62,047 bases of DNA from an uncultured Clostridia bacterium (GCA_947632015.1 CANRNP010000004.1:1-62047); one strand, 5' to 3'; numbered from the stretch's first letter, positions 11,710 through 21,606 are shown. A program made the numbers and translations. The notes: a model not told the origin generated them from the letters alone.

Positions 11710-12012
11710 ATGACTCCGTTTACTTTGATCGATCTTGCAAGGCAGGCGGGCTCCGTGGAGGAGCTGGTCTCGCTTGCGCAACAGAATAAGTTCATGCTCT
11801 CCGAAGAGGACGCGCAAATTTATTTCGAACGTTGGCATGATTCGGGCGAACTTTCCGACGAAGAGCTCGACGCGGTCGGCGGCGGGTACGAGGAGCGCGC
11901 GGAAAAGGTCGTGTGCGAATTTTGCGGAAGCGACAATCTGAGCGTGAACCTCTCCGGGAGCGGTTTTTACTGCAACGGTTGCAGAAAACCGTGCCGCGGA
12001 GAGAGGATTTAG
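11710..12012 (+). CDS. Nif11-like/NHLP-leader precursor peptide with Cys-rich core
   Basis: LSDEELDAVGGG leader end; core VVCEFCGSDNLSVNLSGSGFYCNGCRKPCRGERI has 5 Cys (two CxxC). Confidence 0.7.
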   Translation: MTPFTLIDLARQAGSVEELVSLAQQNKFMLSEEDAQIYFERWHDSGELSDEELDAVGGGYEERAEKVVCEFCGSDNLSVNLSGSGFYCNGCRKPCRGERI

Positions 12013-12091
12013 CCCTTTCGGACTTTGGGGAAAAGGAGAGAAAAGAGCGAAGGCGGCGGGGGACGCCCGTTGCCTCTTTGAGGAGACGCGG

Positions 12092-13654
12092 ATGAAAAAT
12101 TCGGCGAAAACGTTAAAATTTCTATGCTTCCTTCTGGCGGCGCTTCTGTTTGTCTGCCTCGCGGGGTGCGGGGAGGACAAGGCGGGAGAGGGGGACCTTC
12201 CCGCGGACGGCGGCGAGCTCTCGGCGTTTTCCGAGGCGAAACTCGGCGTTGTGACGGGGTCGCTGTACGGAGGATATTCCCGCGAGCTGTTTCCCGACGC
12301 CAAGATCGACGAGTTCAACAACTTCGCCGACGTGCTCATGGCGCTCAAACAGGGAAAGGTAGACGGCACCATGCTCGACCGCCCCAACTTCAACGCGATC
12401 AGCCGCACCGAGAGCGGGCTCTCCTGCACGACGGTGCCGGACTATTCGGTGGAGATCGGGTTCGGCTTCCAGAAAAACGACGGCGGAAACGAGCTCCGCG
12501 CGCAGATGGACGAATTTCTCGCAAAACTGCGCACGGAGGGCAAGCTCGACGAAATGATCGAGACGTGGTACGGAAAAACGGAGCCGAGCATAACGGTCCC
12601 GCTCGAAGAACTTGCTAAAAATTCGAACCCCATCAAGGTCTCCGTCGATACCACGCGGAAACCGTTCGTCTACCGCTACAACAACGAGCCCGTCGGATTC
12701 GAGGTCGAAGTGCTCTACCTCTTCTGCAAGGAATACGATTACAGGATTGGGGTCTTGGAGGACGTCTCCTTCGCTTCGGGGCTCGCGGGGCTGAGCGGCG
12801 GGAAGTACGATCTCGTCTGCGGCGGGCTCTACATGACGCCCGAACGGAAGGAGAGCGTGAATTTCAGCGAACCCTACCTTGTCGCCGACGTCGTGATGGC
12901 GACGTACGAGAGCGGGAGCGGCGGCGGCTTTTTCGGCTCGATCGCCGAAAGTTTCGAAAAGACCTTCCTCCGCGAGGGACGCTGGAAGATGATCTTCGAA
13001 GGGATCGGGACGACCCTCCTCATCAGCCTCTCCGCCGTTCTCGGCGGCACCCTCCTCGGATTTTTGCTCTATCTCGCCGCGCGGTCGAAGTACAAAGTGC
13101 CCGCCGCGATCGCGAGGGGGTTTGCCAAAGTCTATTCCAAGATCATAGCGGGCACGCCGACTTTGGTCGTCCTCATGCTCCTCTTCTACGTCGTGTTCGG
13201 GAATTCCGATTTAAGCGGGATCGTCGTCGCGATCTTCGGCTTCATCCTCACCTTCGGCTCCTTCGTCTACGGACAGCTCAAACTGACGGTGGAGGGGGTG
13301 GATAAGGGGCAGACGGAAGCCGCGTACGCGCTCGGCTACGGCAGGAACAGGGCGTTTTTCCGCATCGTTCTGCCGCAGGCGATGAAGATGTTCGTCCCCG
13401 CCTATTCCGCCGAGATCGTGAGCCTCATCAAGGCGACTTCCGTCGTCGGGTATATCGCGGTAAACGATCTTACCAAAGTGGGCGATATTATCCGCAGCAA
13501 TACTTATGAAGCGTTCTTCCCGCTCATCGCCGTCGCCGTGATCTACTTCCTGATCACCTGGGGCGTTTCCGCCCTGCTCGCCTTTCTCTGGCGCAGGAGC
13601 GATCCGAGGCGCAGAGCCGCGAAAAAGGAGATGCCGAAGGAGGGCGTAAAATGA
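12092..13654 (+). CDS. Polar amino-acid ABC transporter: SBP-permease fusion lipoprotein
   Basis: Signal/lipobox [11 protein letters not shown]_bac_3-like lobes, permease EAA region [32 protein letters not shown]. Confidence 0.87.
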   Translation: MKNSAKTLKFLCFLLAALLFVCLAGCGEDKAGEGDLPADGGELSAFSEAKLGVVTGSLYGGYSRELFPDAKIDEFNNFADVLMALKQGKVDGTMLDRPNFNAISRTESGLSCTTVPDYSVEIGFGFQKNDGGNELRAQMDEFLAKLRTEGKLDEMIETWYGKTEPSITVPLEELAKNSNPIKVSVDTTRKPFVYRYNNEPVGFEVEVLYLFCKEYDYRIGVLEDVSFASGLAGLSGGKYDLVCGGLYMTPERKESVNFSEPYLVADVVMATYESGSGGGFFGSIAESFEKTFLREGRWKMIFEGIGTTLLISLSAVLGGTLLGFLLYLAARSKYKVPAAIARGFAKVYSKIIAGTPTLVVLMLLFYVVFGNSDLSGIVVAIFGFILTFGSFVYGQLKLTVEGVDKGQTEAAYALGYGRNRAFFRIVLPQAMKMFVPAYSAEIVSLIKATSVVGYIAVNDLTKVGDIIRSNTYEAFFPLIAVAVIYFLITWGVSALLAFLWRRSDPRRRAAKKEMPKEGVK

Positions 13655-14742
13655 TCTGTATCGAGCATTTGAGAAAGGAATATCCCGAAGTCACCCCGCT
13701 CAAAGACGTCACCGTTACCATCAACCGCGGAGACGTCATCTCCGTCATCGGTCCTTCGGGCACGGGGAAATCCACGTTCATCCGGTGCATCAACCTTTTG
13801 GAAACGCCGACGTCGGGCAAGATCGTGATCGACGGCGAGTGCATTACCGATAAAAAGTGCGACATCAACAGGGTGAGGAGAAAGATGGGCATGGTATTCC
13901 AGTCCTTCAACCTTTTCCCGCACATGACGGTCATCCAAAACATCATGGCGGCGCCGGTCGACCTCTTGAAGAAGCCGAAACGGGAGGCGTTCGAGCGGGG
14001 AATGCAGCTTTTGCGCACGGTGGGGCTCGCCGATAAGGCGAACAATTTCCCCGACGAACTGTCGGGCGGGCAAAAACAGAGGGTGGCGATCGCCCGTACG
14101 CTCGCGATGGAGCCGGAGATCATGCTCTTCGACGAGCCGACTTCCGCGCTCGACCCCACGATGGTGGGGGAGGTGCAGGCGGTGATCCGCGACCTCGCGA
14201 AGCAGGGGCTCACGATGGTGATCGTCACCCACGAGATGCACTTTGCCCGCGAGATCGCCAGCCGCGTGTTCTATATGGACGAGGGCGGCATCTACGAAGA
14301 GGGAACGCCGGATGAGATCTTCGACCACCCCAAGCGGGAAAAGACGATCCGCTTTATCAAGCACATCAAAGTGTTCGAAACGCTCATCACGTCCAAAGAT
14401 TTCGACTTCATCGGCTTCAACACGGGGCTCGAAGAATTCGGGCGGCGGAACCGCATGTCCCAGCGCGCCATCTACCGCATGCAGACGGTATTCGAGGAGC
14501 TTTGCGTGCAGATCGTTCTGCCGGTTTTGCCCGACGATTTCAAGTTGCACGTCGCCGCGGAATACTCGCAGGACGACGAGACCGCCACCATGCAGATAAA
14601 GTACGGCGGCGAGGCCTTCGACCCCGCGACCTCGGCAAACGAGCTCTCCCTCAAACTTGCCTTGAACGCGGCGGAAAGCATCGAATACGAACCGATCGGG
14701 GAAGAGGGATTTACCAACCTCGTCACCGTAAAATTGAAATAG
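13651..14742 (+). CDS. Polar amino-acid ABC transporter ATP-binding protein with extra C-terminal domain (about 110 aa)
   Basis: [52 protein letters not shown]-terminus [11 protein letters not shown]...[12 protein letters not shown]...NLVTVKLK resembles a HATPase-type fold. Confidence 0.88.
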   Translation: MICIEHLRKEYPEVTPLKDVTVTINRGDVISVIGPSGTGKSTFIRCINLLETPTSGKIVIDGECITDKKCDINRVRRKMGMVFQSFNLFPHMTVIQNIMAAPVDLLKKPKREAFERGMQLLRTVGLADKANNFPDELSGGQKQRVAIARTLAMEPEIMLFDEPTSALDPTMVGEVQAVIRDLAKQGLTMVIVTHEMHFAREIASRVFYMDEGGIYEEGTPDEIFDHPKREKTIRFIKHIKVFETLITSKDFDFIGFNTGLEEFGRRNRMSQRAIYRMQTVFEELCVQIVLPVLPDDFKLHVAAEYSQDDETATMQIKYGGEAFDPATSANELSLKLALNAAESIEYEPIGEEGFTNLVTVKLK

Positions 14743-14755
14743 GGGAGGAATAAAG

Positions 14756-15214
14756 ATGATCGACGATCCGGAACTCATCCGCGCCGCAAGAGAATTTCTT
14801 ATCGCAAAAGTCGGGCTCAGCGGGGCGCACATGTCCTTTTTTCTCTATCTGCTCGAAGAGGAGGAATTTGCCGGATTCCGCGCGCTCCTCGAACGGGGAG
14901 AGACGCAAAAAGCCGATTCCGAAAAGATCGTGAGCCTTTACGCAAAGAGGGTGGCGGCGCTGCGGGAAAAAGCCGTGCTCCTTGCCGACGTGTACGGGAT
15001 CGACGACGAAGAGGAGCGCGCCTGCTTCCTCGTGGAAACGGTTTCGAGGCGGGAGCGTTTTCTTCCCCTCGAAAGGACGGACGCGCGGCAGTTGAGGCGT
15101 TATGCGGAGGAGGTGAAGGCGGGAATGAGCGCCGAGCGCGCGTTAAAAGAGCTTGGGCTCCCGCAAAAACCGAAAATCCAAACGATCCGCGAATCCTTCG
15201 ACACGGAAGATTAG
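14756..15214 (+). CDS. Hypothetical alpha-helical protein
   Basis: ORF with RBS AGGGGAGG directly downstream of the ABC ATPase. Confidence 0.5.
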   Translation: MIDDPELIRAAREFLIAKVGLSGAHMSFFLYLLEEEEFAGFRALLERGETQKADSEKIVSLYAKRVAALREKAVLLADVYGIDDEEERACFLVETVSRRERFLPLERTDARQLRRYAEEVKAGMSAERALKELGLPQKPKIQTIRESFDTED

Positions 15215-15329
15215 AAATAGCGCGGATTTTCGGACGCAACGATCTTTCCCTTGGGAAGGGGATAGACGAAGGATCCGAATAAAAATGAAATGTAAGGAAA
15301 AAATCAAATTCAGAAAAGGAGAATCGAAA

Positions 15330-16091
15330 ATGCAGGATTTCAAGAAGTATCTTGCCGAATTCATCGGCACACTCGTGCTCGTGCTTGTCGCTTGCGGCGT
15401 CGCCGTCGTGCTCGGATGCAATACGCCCGCGGGCTACATCGGCACCGCGCTCGCCTTCGGGCTCGTCATCGTCGCAATGGCTTATTCCATCGGGAATATT
15501 TCGGGCTGCCACATCAACCCCGCCGTCTCCCTCGCCATGCTCATCCGGAAAAAGATGACGGTGAAAGACTTCATCGGCTATGTCATCGCGCAGATCCTCG
15601 GCGCCATCTGCGGCTCCGCACTTCTGGCGCTGTTTACGGGCGGCTTTGAAAATCTCGGCGGCAACGTCGTCCAGGCAGCGTCGGGCGTGGGCACCGTCGG
15701 CGGCATGCTCGCGAAATTCGGCGAGCCCGCCGCGCTCTTCATCGGGCTGATCGCAGAGATCGTGCTCACGTTCATCTTCGTGCTTGCAATCCTCGGCGTT
15801 ACTTCCAAAAAGGAAAACACCCCCGTCACCGGTCTCGTGATCGGCGGTTCGCTCACCCTTGTCCACCTTCTTGGGATCGGCATCACAGGCACGTCCGTCA
15901 ACCCCGCCCGCTCCATCGGACCCGCGCTCTTGCAGATGATCGGCGGCGACTTCAAGGCGATCTCCCAGATCTGGATCTTTATCGTCGGTCCGCTTTTGGG
16001 CGCCGCGCTCGCGGCGGTTTTGTATCGCTTCCTCGAAGAGAGGAAGGAGAAAAAGGCGGCAGAAGCGGCGGAAGAGAAAGACGCGGAATGA
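15330..16091 (+). CDS. Aquaporin (MIP family, AqpZ-like)
   Basis: Two NPA boxes: GCHINPAVSLAM and GTSVNPARSIGPAL; six hydrophobic segments. Confidence 0.92.
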   Translation: MQDFKKYLAEFIGTLVLVLVACGVAVVLGCNTPAGYIGTALAFGLVIVAMAYSIGNISGCHINPAVSLAMLIRKKMTVKDFIGYVIAQILGAICGSALLALFTGGFENLGGNVVQAASGVGTVGGMLAKFGEPAALFIGLIAEIVLTFIFVLAILGVTSKKENTPVTGLVIGGSLTLVHLLGIGITGTSVNPARSIGPALLQMIGGDFKAISQIWIFIVGPLLGAALAAVLYRFLEERKEKKAAEAAEEKDAE

Positions 16092-16114
16092 AAATAAGCG
16101 GTTTTCTTGGCTTT

Positions 16115-16139
16115 CGGCGCCCCACCGGGGCGCCGTTTT
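16115..16139 (+). terminator. Rho-independent terminator after the aquaporin
   Basis: CGGCGCCCC-ACC-GGGGCGCCG-TTTT. Confidence 0.8.
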
Positions 16140-16289
16140 GTTTGCGCCGCCGCGGGGCGCGGAAGTATCGGCGAGCCGAAGGATCGGGAATTATTTTTCC
16201 GTAAGTTTCCGATTCCCGCCTAATTTCAGTTCGGTTTTGGCGCGAAATATGTTATAATAGGCGCGAAAGATGGAAAAGGAGGCGATCTT

Positions 16290-17246
16290 GTGTCGGCAAA
16301 TAACAGATATATTCTTTCGGCAGAGAGCCTTGTCACCCCGCACGAAGAGACGAGAGCGGGCTTTTTGAGCATCGCGCTGGAAAAGAACCGTGAGGGGGAT
16401 CCGATTGTAAAGGAGGCTTTGGCGTTTAAGGCGGCGGTCGCCCACACCCGCTGTGCGGAGGACTTGTTGATGATCCCGCAGATACGTCCTTTTCTGATCA
16501 CCGCGGCGGGGCTCTCCGAGAAATCCCTTTCCCACCTCAGCGAGGACGACCGGACGATGGTGATCCGCGAACTGATCGAACGTTTTTTGAAGCCCGCGGG
16601 CGCCGATTACATAGACGAAGCCGCTTGCAGGTATCTCCTCGTGAAGGGCGACGCCTTAGGCGGTAAAATGAGGAACAAAATCGGCTCGTCGGGGCAGGAG
16701 CGCCTGCTCCGCGCGCTCTTTTCCTGCATGCGTGCGCGGGGGATCGGTTGCGAAAAACTCCCGAAGGCATCGAAGCGCTGGACGGTCGTCGACTTCGGCA
16801 AGGACGGAGCCGAATCGGACGCCAAAGCGCTCTCTTGGCGCAATCCGTCCGGCGAAAGGCTCCTTTTGCTGAATGCGCTGATCCCGACGGTCAAGAACAA
16901 CGTCGATCTCGCCCTTTTTTCGTGCGGCAGGGACGAATACGACCTCAAAACGATTGTACGTCACAACGAAAGAGCCATAATGTTCGGCGAGTTGAAAGGG
17001 GGGATCGATCCCGCGGGCGCCGACGAACACTGGAAAACGGGCAACACGGCGCTCAGCAGGATCCGAAGGAGTTTCGCGCAGGCGGGCTATCCCCATATCA
17101 AGACGTCGTTTGTGGGCGCGGCGATCGAACGGGCGATGGCACAAGAGATCTATCAGCAGTTGGAAGCGGGTACGCTTACGAATGCCGCGAATCTGACGAA
17201 CGATCGCCAGATGACGGAATTCTGCAACTGGTTGATCGAACTGTAA
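16290..17246 (+). CDS. Type II restriction endonuclease, AvaI/BsoBI-like
   Basis: GTG start with AAAAGGAGG RBS; MFGELKGGIDPAGADEHWKTGNTALSRIR with ExK active-site pattern; next gene is a DNA methyltransferase. Confidence 0.75.
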   Translation: MSANNRYILSAESLVTPHEETRAGFLSIALEKNREGDPIVKEALAFKAAVAHTRCAEDLLMIPQIRPFLITAAGLSEKSLSHLSEDDRTMVIRELIERFLKPAGADYIDEAACRYLLVKGDALGGKMRNKIGSSGQERLLRALFSCMRARGIGCEKLPKASKRWTVVDFGKDGAESDAKALSWRNPSGERLLLLNALIPTVKNNVDLALFSCGRDEYDLKTIVRHNERAIMFGELKGGIDPAGADEHWKTGNTALSRIRRSFAQAGYPHIKTSFVGAAIERAMAQEIYQQLEAGTLTNAANLTNDRQMTEFCNWLIEL

Positions 17247-17258
17247 GGAGCTTCCCGT

Positions 17259-18761
17259 ATGGAAAAGTTCATCAAAAATGAGACGATCGTCAAAAATAGC
17301 TATACCGTAGAGAATTTTTCGGCGGACGGATTCTGCCCGGAAGGGGCAAGAAGAGAGCTCGAAGAGAAGTATCGTCCGATCCTGGAAGTTACCCAAAAAT
17401 TCGACCGCAGAAGCGTGAGCTACCAACTGAGCAAGAAAGAAGCGCTCCACAGTTGGTTAAAATACAAGGAAGGATTTTCGGCTGATCTCGTCAATATTCT
17501 TTTGGACGAAATGGGCGCCGTGCCGGGCGATACGGTGATGGATCCCTTCATGGGTTCGGGAACTACGGCGCTGGTCTGCCGGATGCGGGGGATCGACAGC
17601 GTCGGATACGACATCATGCCGATCTCCGCCGTTTCGATCCGCGCCAAAGCGAATGTGATGAAGTATGACCTGTCGGAGATAAAAAGGCTCATCGGGGAGT
17701 TTTCCGAGCTCCAAATGCCCGAAGGATATTCCGGCAGAACGCCCTATATCACGATCACCGAGTCGGCTTATCCCGAATTTAACGAAAGGTTCATTCAATA
17801 CGCAACAGACGCGATCGCTTCCGGCGCCTATTCGCCCGAAGTGAAAGACCTTTTTACGCTGTGCATGATCAACTCGCTGGAAAGATGCAGTTATACCTCC
17901 AAAGACGGGCAGTATCTGAACTGGGACTCGCGTTCGAAAAAGGTGATCGAGGCGAACAAGGTAAGGGCGGCTACGGGGAAAAAGCCTCTTCCCGCACACT
18001 GTTGCCGAAAGGACATCGGGAACATCAAAGAAGCGGTGCTCGAAGAGCTCACACACGTTTTTTCCGAGATCAAACGGATACGCTCTGCGGGCGAACCTGT
18101 CCCGCAAGCCGCTATCCGCTTCCGGCAGAGCAGCGCGCTGTTTGAACTTCCCCTGCTGCGGGAGGGGGAGTTGAAGGGCGTCATCACGTCGCCCCCTTAT
18201 TGCAACCGTTACGACTATACAAGGACGTACGCTTTGGAACTTGTCTATCTGGGCATGGGGGAGAAAGAGATCAAAGAGATGCGCCAGTCCCAACTTTCCT
18301 GCACCGTGGAGAGCAAACCGAAGCTGGAAGCGTTGAGAAAGTTCTATACCGAGATCGGTGCGGGGAAGCGATTCGAAGATATTTATGCGGTCATCAGGTC
18401 CGATCCCGCCTTCGGAGAGATCCTCACGGCGATGAAGATGCGAAAAGCCAACGGAGATCTGAACAACGACGGCGTCATCAGAATGGTCGAGGGATATTTC
18501 ACGGAATTAGCGTTTGTTTACGCTGAACTATACAGGGTTTGCAAGCGCGGCGCAACGGTGGCGTTTGTGAACGACAATGTGCGGTACGGCGGCGAAGTGA
18601 TTCCCGTGGATTATCTTTCGACCGATTTTGCCGAGCGGTTCGGGTTTACCCCCGTCAAGGTTTATTGTCTGAAACAGCAAAAGGGGAACAGCAGCCAGCA
18701 AATGAAAAAATTCGGCAGGGTCGCGCTCAGAAAAAGCATAGCGATATGGAGAAAAGATTGA
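17259..18761 (+). CDS. DNA methyltransferase, probably N4-cytosine, of the adjacent type II R-M system
   Basis: Motif I-like DPFMGSGTTALVC and catalytic TSPPY (GVITSPPYCNRYDYTRTYALELVYLG). Confidence 0.85.
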   Translation: MEKFIKNETIVKNSYTVENFSADGFCPEGARRELEEKYRPILEVTQKFDRRSVSYQLSKKEALHSWLKYKEGFSADLVNILLDEMGAVPGDTVMDPFMGSGTTALVCRMRGIDSVGYDIMPISAVSIRAKANVMKYDLSEIKRLIGEFSELQMPEGYSGRTPYITITESAYPEFNERFIQYATDAIASGAYSPEVKDLFTLCMINSLERCSYTSKDGQYLNWDSRSKKVIEANKVRAATGKKPLPAHCCRKDIGNIKEAVLEELTHVFSEIKRIRSAGEPVPQAAIRFRQSSALFELPLLREGELKGVITSPPYCNRYDYTRTYALELVYLGMGEKEIKEMRQSQLSCTVESKPKLEALRKFYTEIGAGKRFEDIYAVIRSDPAFGEILTAMKMRKANGDLNNDGVIRMVEGYFTELAFVYAELYRVCKRGATVAFVNDNVRYGGEVIPVDYLSTDFAERFGFTPVKVYCLKQQKGNSSQQMKKFGRVALRKSIAIWRKD

Positions 18762-18903
18762 CCCCGTTTTCAAACGGCGCCGCGCTTCGCTGATTCGTGA
18801 AACGAAGCAACTTTTCGCGCGAAAAAGAGGGCGCATTCGGGGTAAAAGAGGGTGCGTTCGGGCAGTCTCCGATCTCCTTTTTGTGAAAACTTGAACGCAA
18901 GGG

Positions 18904-18932
18904 TTGTCAATGCGATCAAAGTGTGTTATAAT
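18904..18932 (+). promoter_or_regulatory. sigma70-type promoter for the lgt-like gene
   Basis: TTGTCA - 17 bp - TATAAT. Confidence 0.7.
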
Positions 18933-18966
18933 CGGGATAAAGTAAGATTGCGGGGAGGTACAAAGG

Positions 18967-19761
18967 ATGTTTCCCGACGCGCGGTTTTTGGGGCTGGATC
19001 TCTATTATTGGATGTTCCTTGTCGGCGTGCTGGCGGCGATGGTGACCGCCCGCCTCTTCTTTTCCCGCGTCGGTTTGAGCGGAAAAGTATTCAATCTTAT
19101 GATCGTTTCCGCGCTGTTCGGCGTGGTCCTCGGCTACCTTTCCGCGGCCCTTTTGGAATCTTTTTGGGAGTTTCTCGAAACGGGCACGTTCGTATGGGGC
19201 ACCGGCGCAACCTTTTACGGCGGTCTCATCGGCGCGGTGCTCGTCTATCTTGCAGTCTACTTCCTCTTGGGGAAATTTTATTGTAAAGAAAGAGAACATA
19301 TCATCCAGCTCAACAAAATGCTCTCGCTGGTCTTTCCCTGCATCGTGGTTGCCCATGCGTTCGGCAGGCTCGGCTGTCTGTTCGAGGGGTGTTGTTACGG
19401 CGCAAAGACGGACGCTTGGTACGGGATAGAAATGTTTGTGGAAGGGGAGTGGCAGAAACGCATTCCCTTACAGCTGTACGAAGCGCTCTTTCTGTTTGCG
19501 CTTGCCGCAGTTTTGCTCATTCTTTTGCTAAGGTTCAAGTTCGAATATAATGTAAGCCTCTACCTCATCGCGTACGGCGTGTGGCGGTTTTTCATCGAGT
19601 TCGCCCGCAACGACGACAGGGGAGCTTCGGGCATCGGCTCTCTTTCCCCGTCGCAGTTTCTTTCGATCGTACTCGTGATCGTTGCGGTCGCCTATCTGCT
19701 TTTCTATCGCTTCTACCTGAAACAGAGGCTCGAAAGGGGAGAAACGCATGAAAGCGCGTAA
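18967..19761 (+). CDS. lgt: Prolipoprotein diacylglyceryl transferase-like membrane protein
   Basis: FYGGLIG, VAHAFGRLGCLFEGCCYG, HGxxx-like RIPLQLYEA, YGVWRFFIEFARND. Confidence 0.82.
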   Translation: MFPDARFLGLDLYYWMFLVGVLAAMVTARLFFSRVGLSGKVFNLMIVSALFGVVLGYLSAALLESFWEFLETGTFVWGTGATFYGGLIGAVLVYLAVYFLLGKFYCKEREHIIQLNKMLSLVFPCIVVAHAFGRLGCLFEGCCYGAKTDAWYGIEMFVEGEWQKRIPLQLYEALFLFALAAVLLILLLRFKFEYNVSLYLIAYGVWRFFIEFARNDDRGASGIGSLSPSQFLSIVLVIVAVAYLLFYRFYLKQRLERGETHESA

Positions 19762-20509
19762 AGCCGCGGCGGTCTCGCTTTTTATCCTCTGCCTCGTCAC
19801 GGTCGTCCTGTGCTCCTTTCCGCGAATTTTTCCTTGGGAGGAAAAGACGGTCCGCCTTCTGTGCGAAACACTGCCCCGTCTCGCCGCGGCGGGCTTTTTG
19901 CTCGCCGTGCTGTGGGGGAAGGCGCTTTGCCCGCAAAGGAAAAATTTTTGGCGGTTTCTGCTTTGGAGCCTGCCCTGTTTTGCCGTTGCGTTCGCGAATT
20001 TTCCCTATTCCGCGCTCATTTCCGGGAACGCGCGCATCGAGCGGACCGATCTCGTCTGGCTCTTTCTGCTCAAATGTCTTTCGGTGGCGCTCATGGAAGA
20101 ACTGTTCTTCCGCGCTCTGTTGCTCCCATTTCTGCGCGAAAAATTTCGGAAATACAAGGGGGGATTTTATTTGTCCGTGCTCCTTTCGGCGGCGCTCTTC
20201 TCCCTCATGCACCTGATCAATCTCTTTTACGGCGCGCCGTTCGGCGCGATTGCGTTGCAGATCGGCTATACCTTTCTGCTTGGGATCATGTTCGGCGTGA
20301 TGTTTTGTATCACGAAGAACGTTTGGCTGTGCGTAACCGTCCATATGATCTTTGATATCGGGGGGCTCATCGTCACCGACCTCGGCACGGGTCCCTTCCA
20401 GGATACCTTATTCTGGATCCTCACGGCGATTGCGGGCGCGGTCTGCGCCGTATATATCGCGGTTTCCGCCTACCGGTTCCAAAAGAAAGAGGAACGGGGA
20501 ATCGGGTAA
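19748..20509 (+). CDS. CPBP-family intramembrane metalloprotease-like protein
   Basis: EELFFRALLLPFL, SLMHLINL, VTVHMIFDI motifs in a multi-TM protein. Confidence 0.8.
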   Translation: MKARKAAAVSLFILCLVTVVLCSFPRIFPWEEKTVRLLCETLPRLAAAGFLLAVLWGKALCPQRKNFWRFLLWSLPCFAVAFANFPYSALISGNARIERTDLVWLFLLKCLSVALMEELFFRALLLPFLREKFRKYKGGFYLSVLLSAALFSLMHLINLFYGAPFGAIALQIGYTFLLGIMFGVMFCITKNVWLCVTVHMIFDIGGLIVTDLGTGPFQDTLFWILTAIAGAVCAVYIAVSAYRFQKKEERGIG

Positions 20510-20534
20510 TATGTCCCGAAAACCCCGCTCCGTT

Positions 20535-20590
20535 ATGACGAAAACAGACCCCGCTGTTTTGCAGCGGGGTCTGTTTTCGTCATTGTTTTT
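20535..20590. terminator. Terminator between convergent genes
   Basis: Perfect 22-bp stem ATGACGAAAACAGACCCCGCTG-TTTTG-CAGCGGGGTCTGTTTTCGTCAT then TTGTTTTTT; overlaps the 3' end of the DeoR gene. Confidence 0.88.
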
Positions 20591-21335
20591 TCCCGTTAAA
20601 AATTTTAACGTTGATATTTCGTAGGGGATCGAGCTTTTCGTCGTCGGCATTCGTAAAGACGATATCGAATTCATTCAGCGAAAAAGATTTGTACATTCCG
20701 TCCATGCCGAATTTGGTTTGATCGACCAGCAACACTTTTTTGGCGCTGTTGCGGAGAGCCGCCCTTTTCAATTCCGATTGATCGAGCGAATTTTCGTATG
20801 CGCCGTCCTCTCTGATCGCCGCGCAAGAGCACAGCATCAGATCGTAGTGCATGTCGGAAAGACAGCGCAAGGTAAAAGCGCCCACGATGGAATTCGCGTT
20901 ATACAGGAGACTTCCGCCGGGGAGAAGGATATCGATGTCATCCTGACGGGACAGCTCCTGCGCAACGACGAGCCCGTTCGTTACGACCGTCTTGTACCTC
21001 AGGTTGAGTTTTCGCGCGAGGATGAGGGCGGTGGAGCTGTTGTCGATGAATACCGTTTTGAACGGAGGAAGATGGTTATACGCAAGATCTGCCACCTGCT
21101 GTTTTTCCTGCGTATCGCGCTCATATCTTACCGAGATCGGCATTTCGTTTGCCGTGTCGATCACGGTAACGCCGCCATAGGTCTTTTCCAGAAGTCCGAG
21201 CTTTTTCAACGCCGAAATATCGCGGCGGATCGTCGCACTGCTTACATACAGCGCCCTCGACAGTTGCTCGATCGAAGCGGTCTTATGCGAATTCAAATAC
21301 TCTAATATAGCGCTCTGTCGCTCGGATAAAGACAT
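20580..21335 (-). CDS. DeoR/GlpR-family transcriptional regulator
   Basis: SERQSAILEYLNSHKTASIEQLSRALYVSSATIRRDISALKKLGLLEKTYGG and FIDNSSTALILARKL sugar-phosphate sensor domain. Confidence 0.92.
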   Translation of the reverse strand: MSLSERQSAILEYLNSHKTASIEQLSRALYVSSATIRRDISALKKLGLLEKTYGGVTVIDTANEMPISVRYERDTQEKQQVADLAYNHLPPFKTVFIDNSSTALILARKLNLRYKTVVTNGLVVAQELSRQDDIDILLPGGSLLYNANSIVGAFTLRCLSDMHYDLMLCSCAAIREDGAYENSLDQSELKRAALRNSAKKVLLVDQTKFGMDGMYKSFSLNEFDIVFTNADDEKLDPLRNINVKIFNGKKQ

Positions 21336-21393
21336 GTTTCCCTCCTTTGAGATCACGATAATACCCTTAGCATTATCTCATTTTTATAAGGAT

Positions 21394-21422
21394 ATTATAC
21401 AACGAAAATCCGAATTTGACAA
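21394..21422 (-). promoter_or_regulatory. Promoter of the DeoR gene
   Basis: Minus strand TTGTCA - 17 bp - TATAAT. Confidence 0.65.
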
Positions 21423-21484
21423 TACTTTTCGAAAAAAACGTATTTTCAAAAAGGCGGGCGGCGCTTTGATTTTGAAAAAAATAT

Positions 21485-21573
21485 GAAAAAAGTTGATCAA
21501 CTTTACGCCGAAATTATGAAAAAGTTTCAAAAAAACGACAAATATTGACTTTCCAAAGGCGATGCGTTAGAAT
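21485..21573 (+). promoter_or_regulatory. Promoter plus upstream AAAAGTT elements of the surface-acylation-like operon
   Basis: TTGACT (21545) - 17 bp - TAGAAT (21568); upstream palindrome AAAGTTGATCAACTTT and TATGAAAAAGTTTCAA. Confidence 0.6.
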
Positions 21574-21606
21574 TAGTTCGGATGATCGTTTGCGGATGAA
21601 GGTTTT

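Noticed and set aside
11158-12429. 423-aa minus-strand ORF overlapping the response regulator and precursor 2
   Set aside because: Translation is Arg/His/Pro-rich with no domain; it is out of frame with the clear response regulator and antisense to the precursor and SBP genes.
15330-16091. Aquaporin as a possible glycerol or novel channel
   Set aside because: Two standard NPA boxes with AqpZ-like flanks; nothing atypical could be shown by eye.
18823-18862. 21-bp imperfect direct repeat AAAAGAGGGCGCATTCGGGG / AAAAGAGGGTGCGTTCGGG
   Set aside because: Only two copies in a short intergenic gap downstream of the methyltransferase; too little to claim an element.
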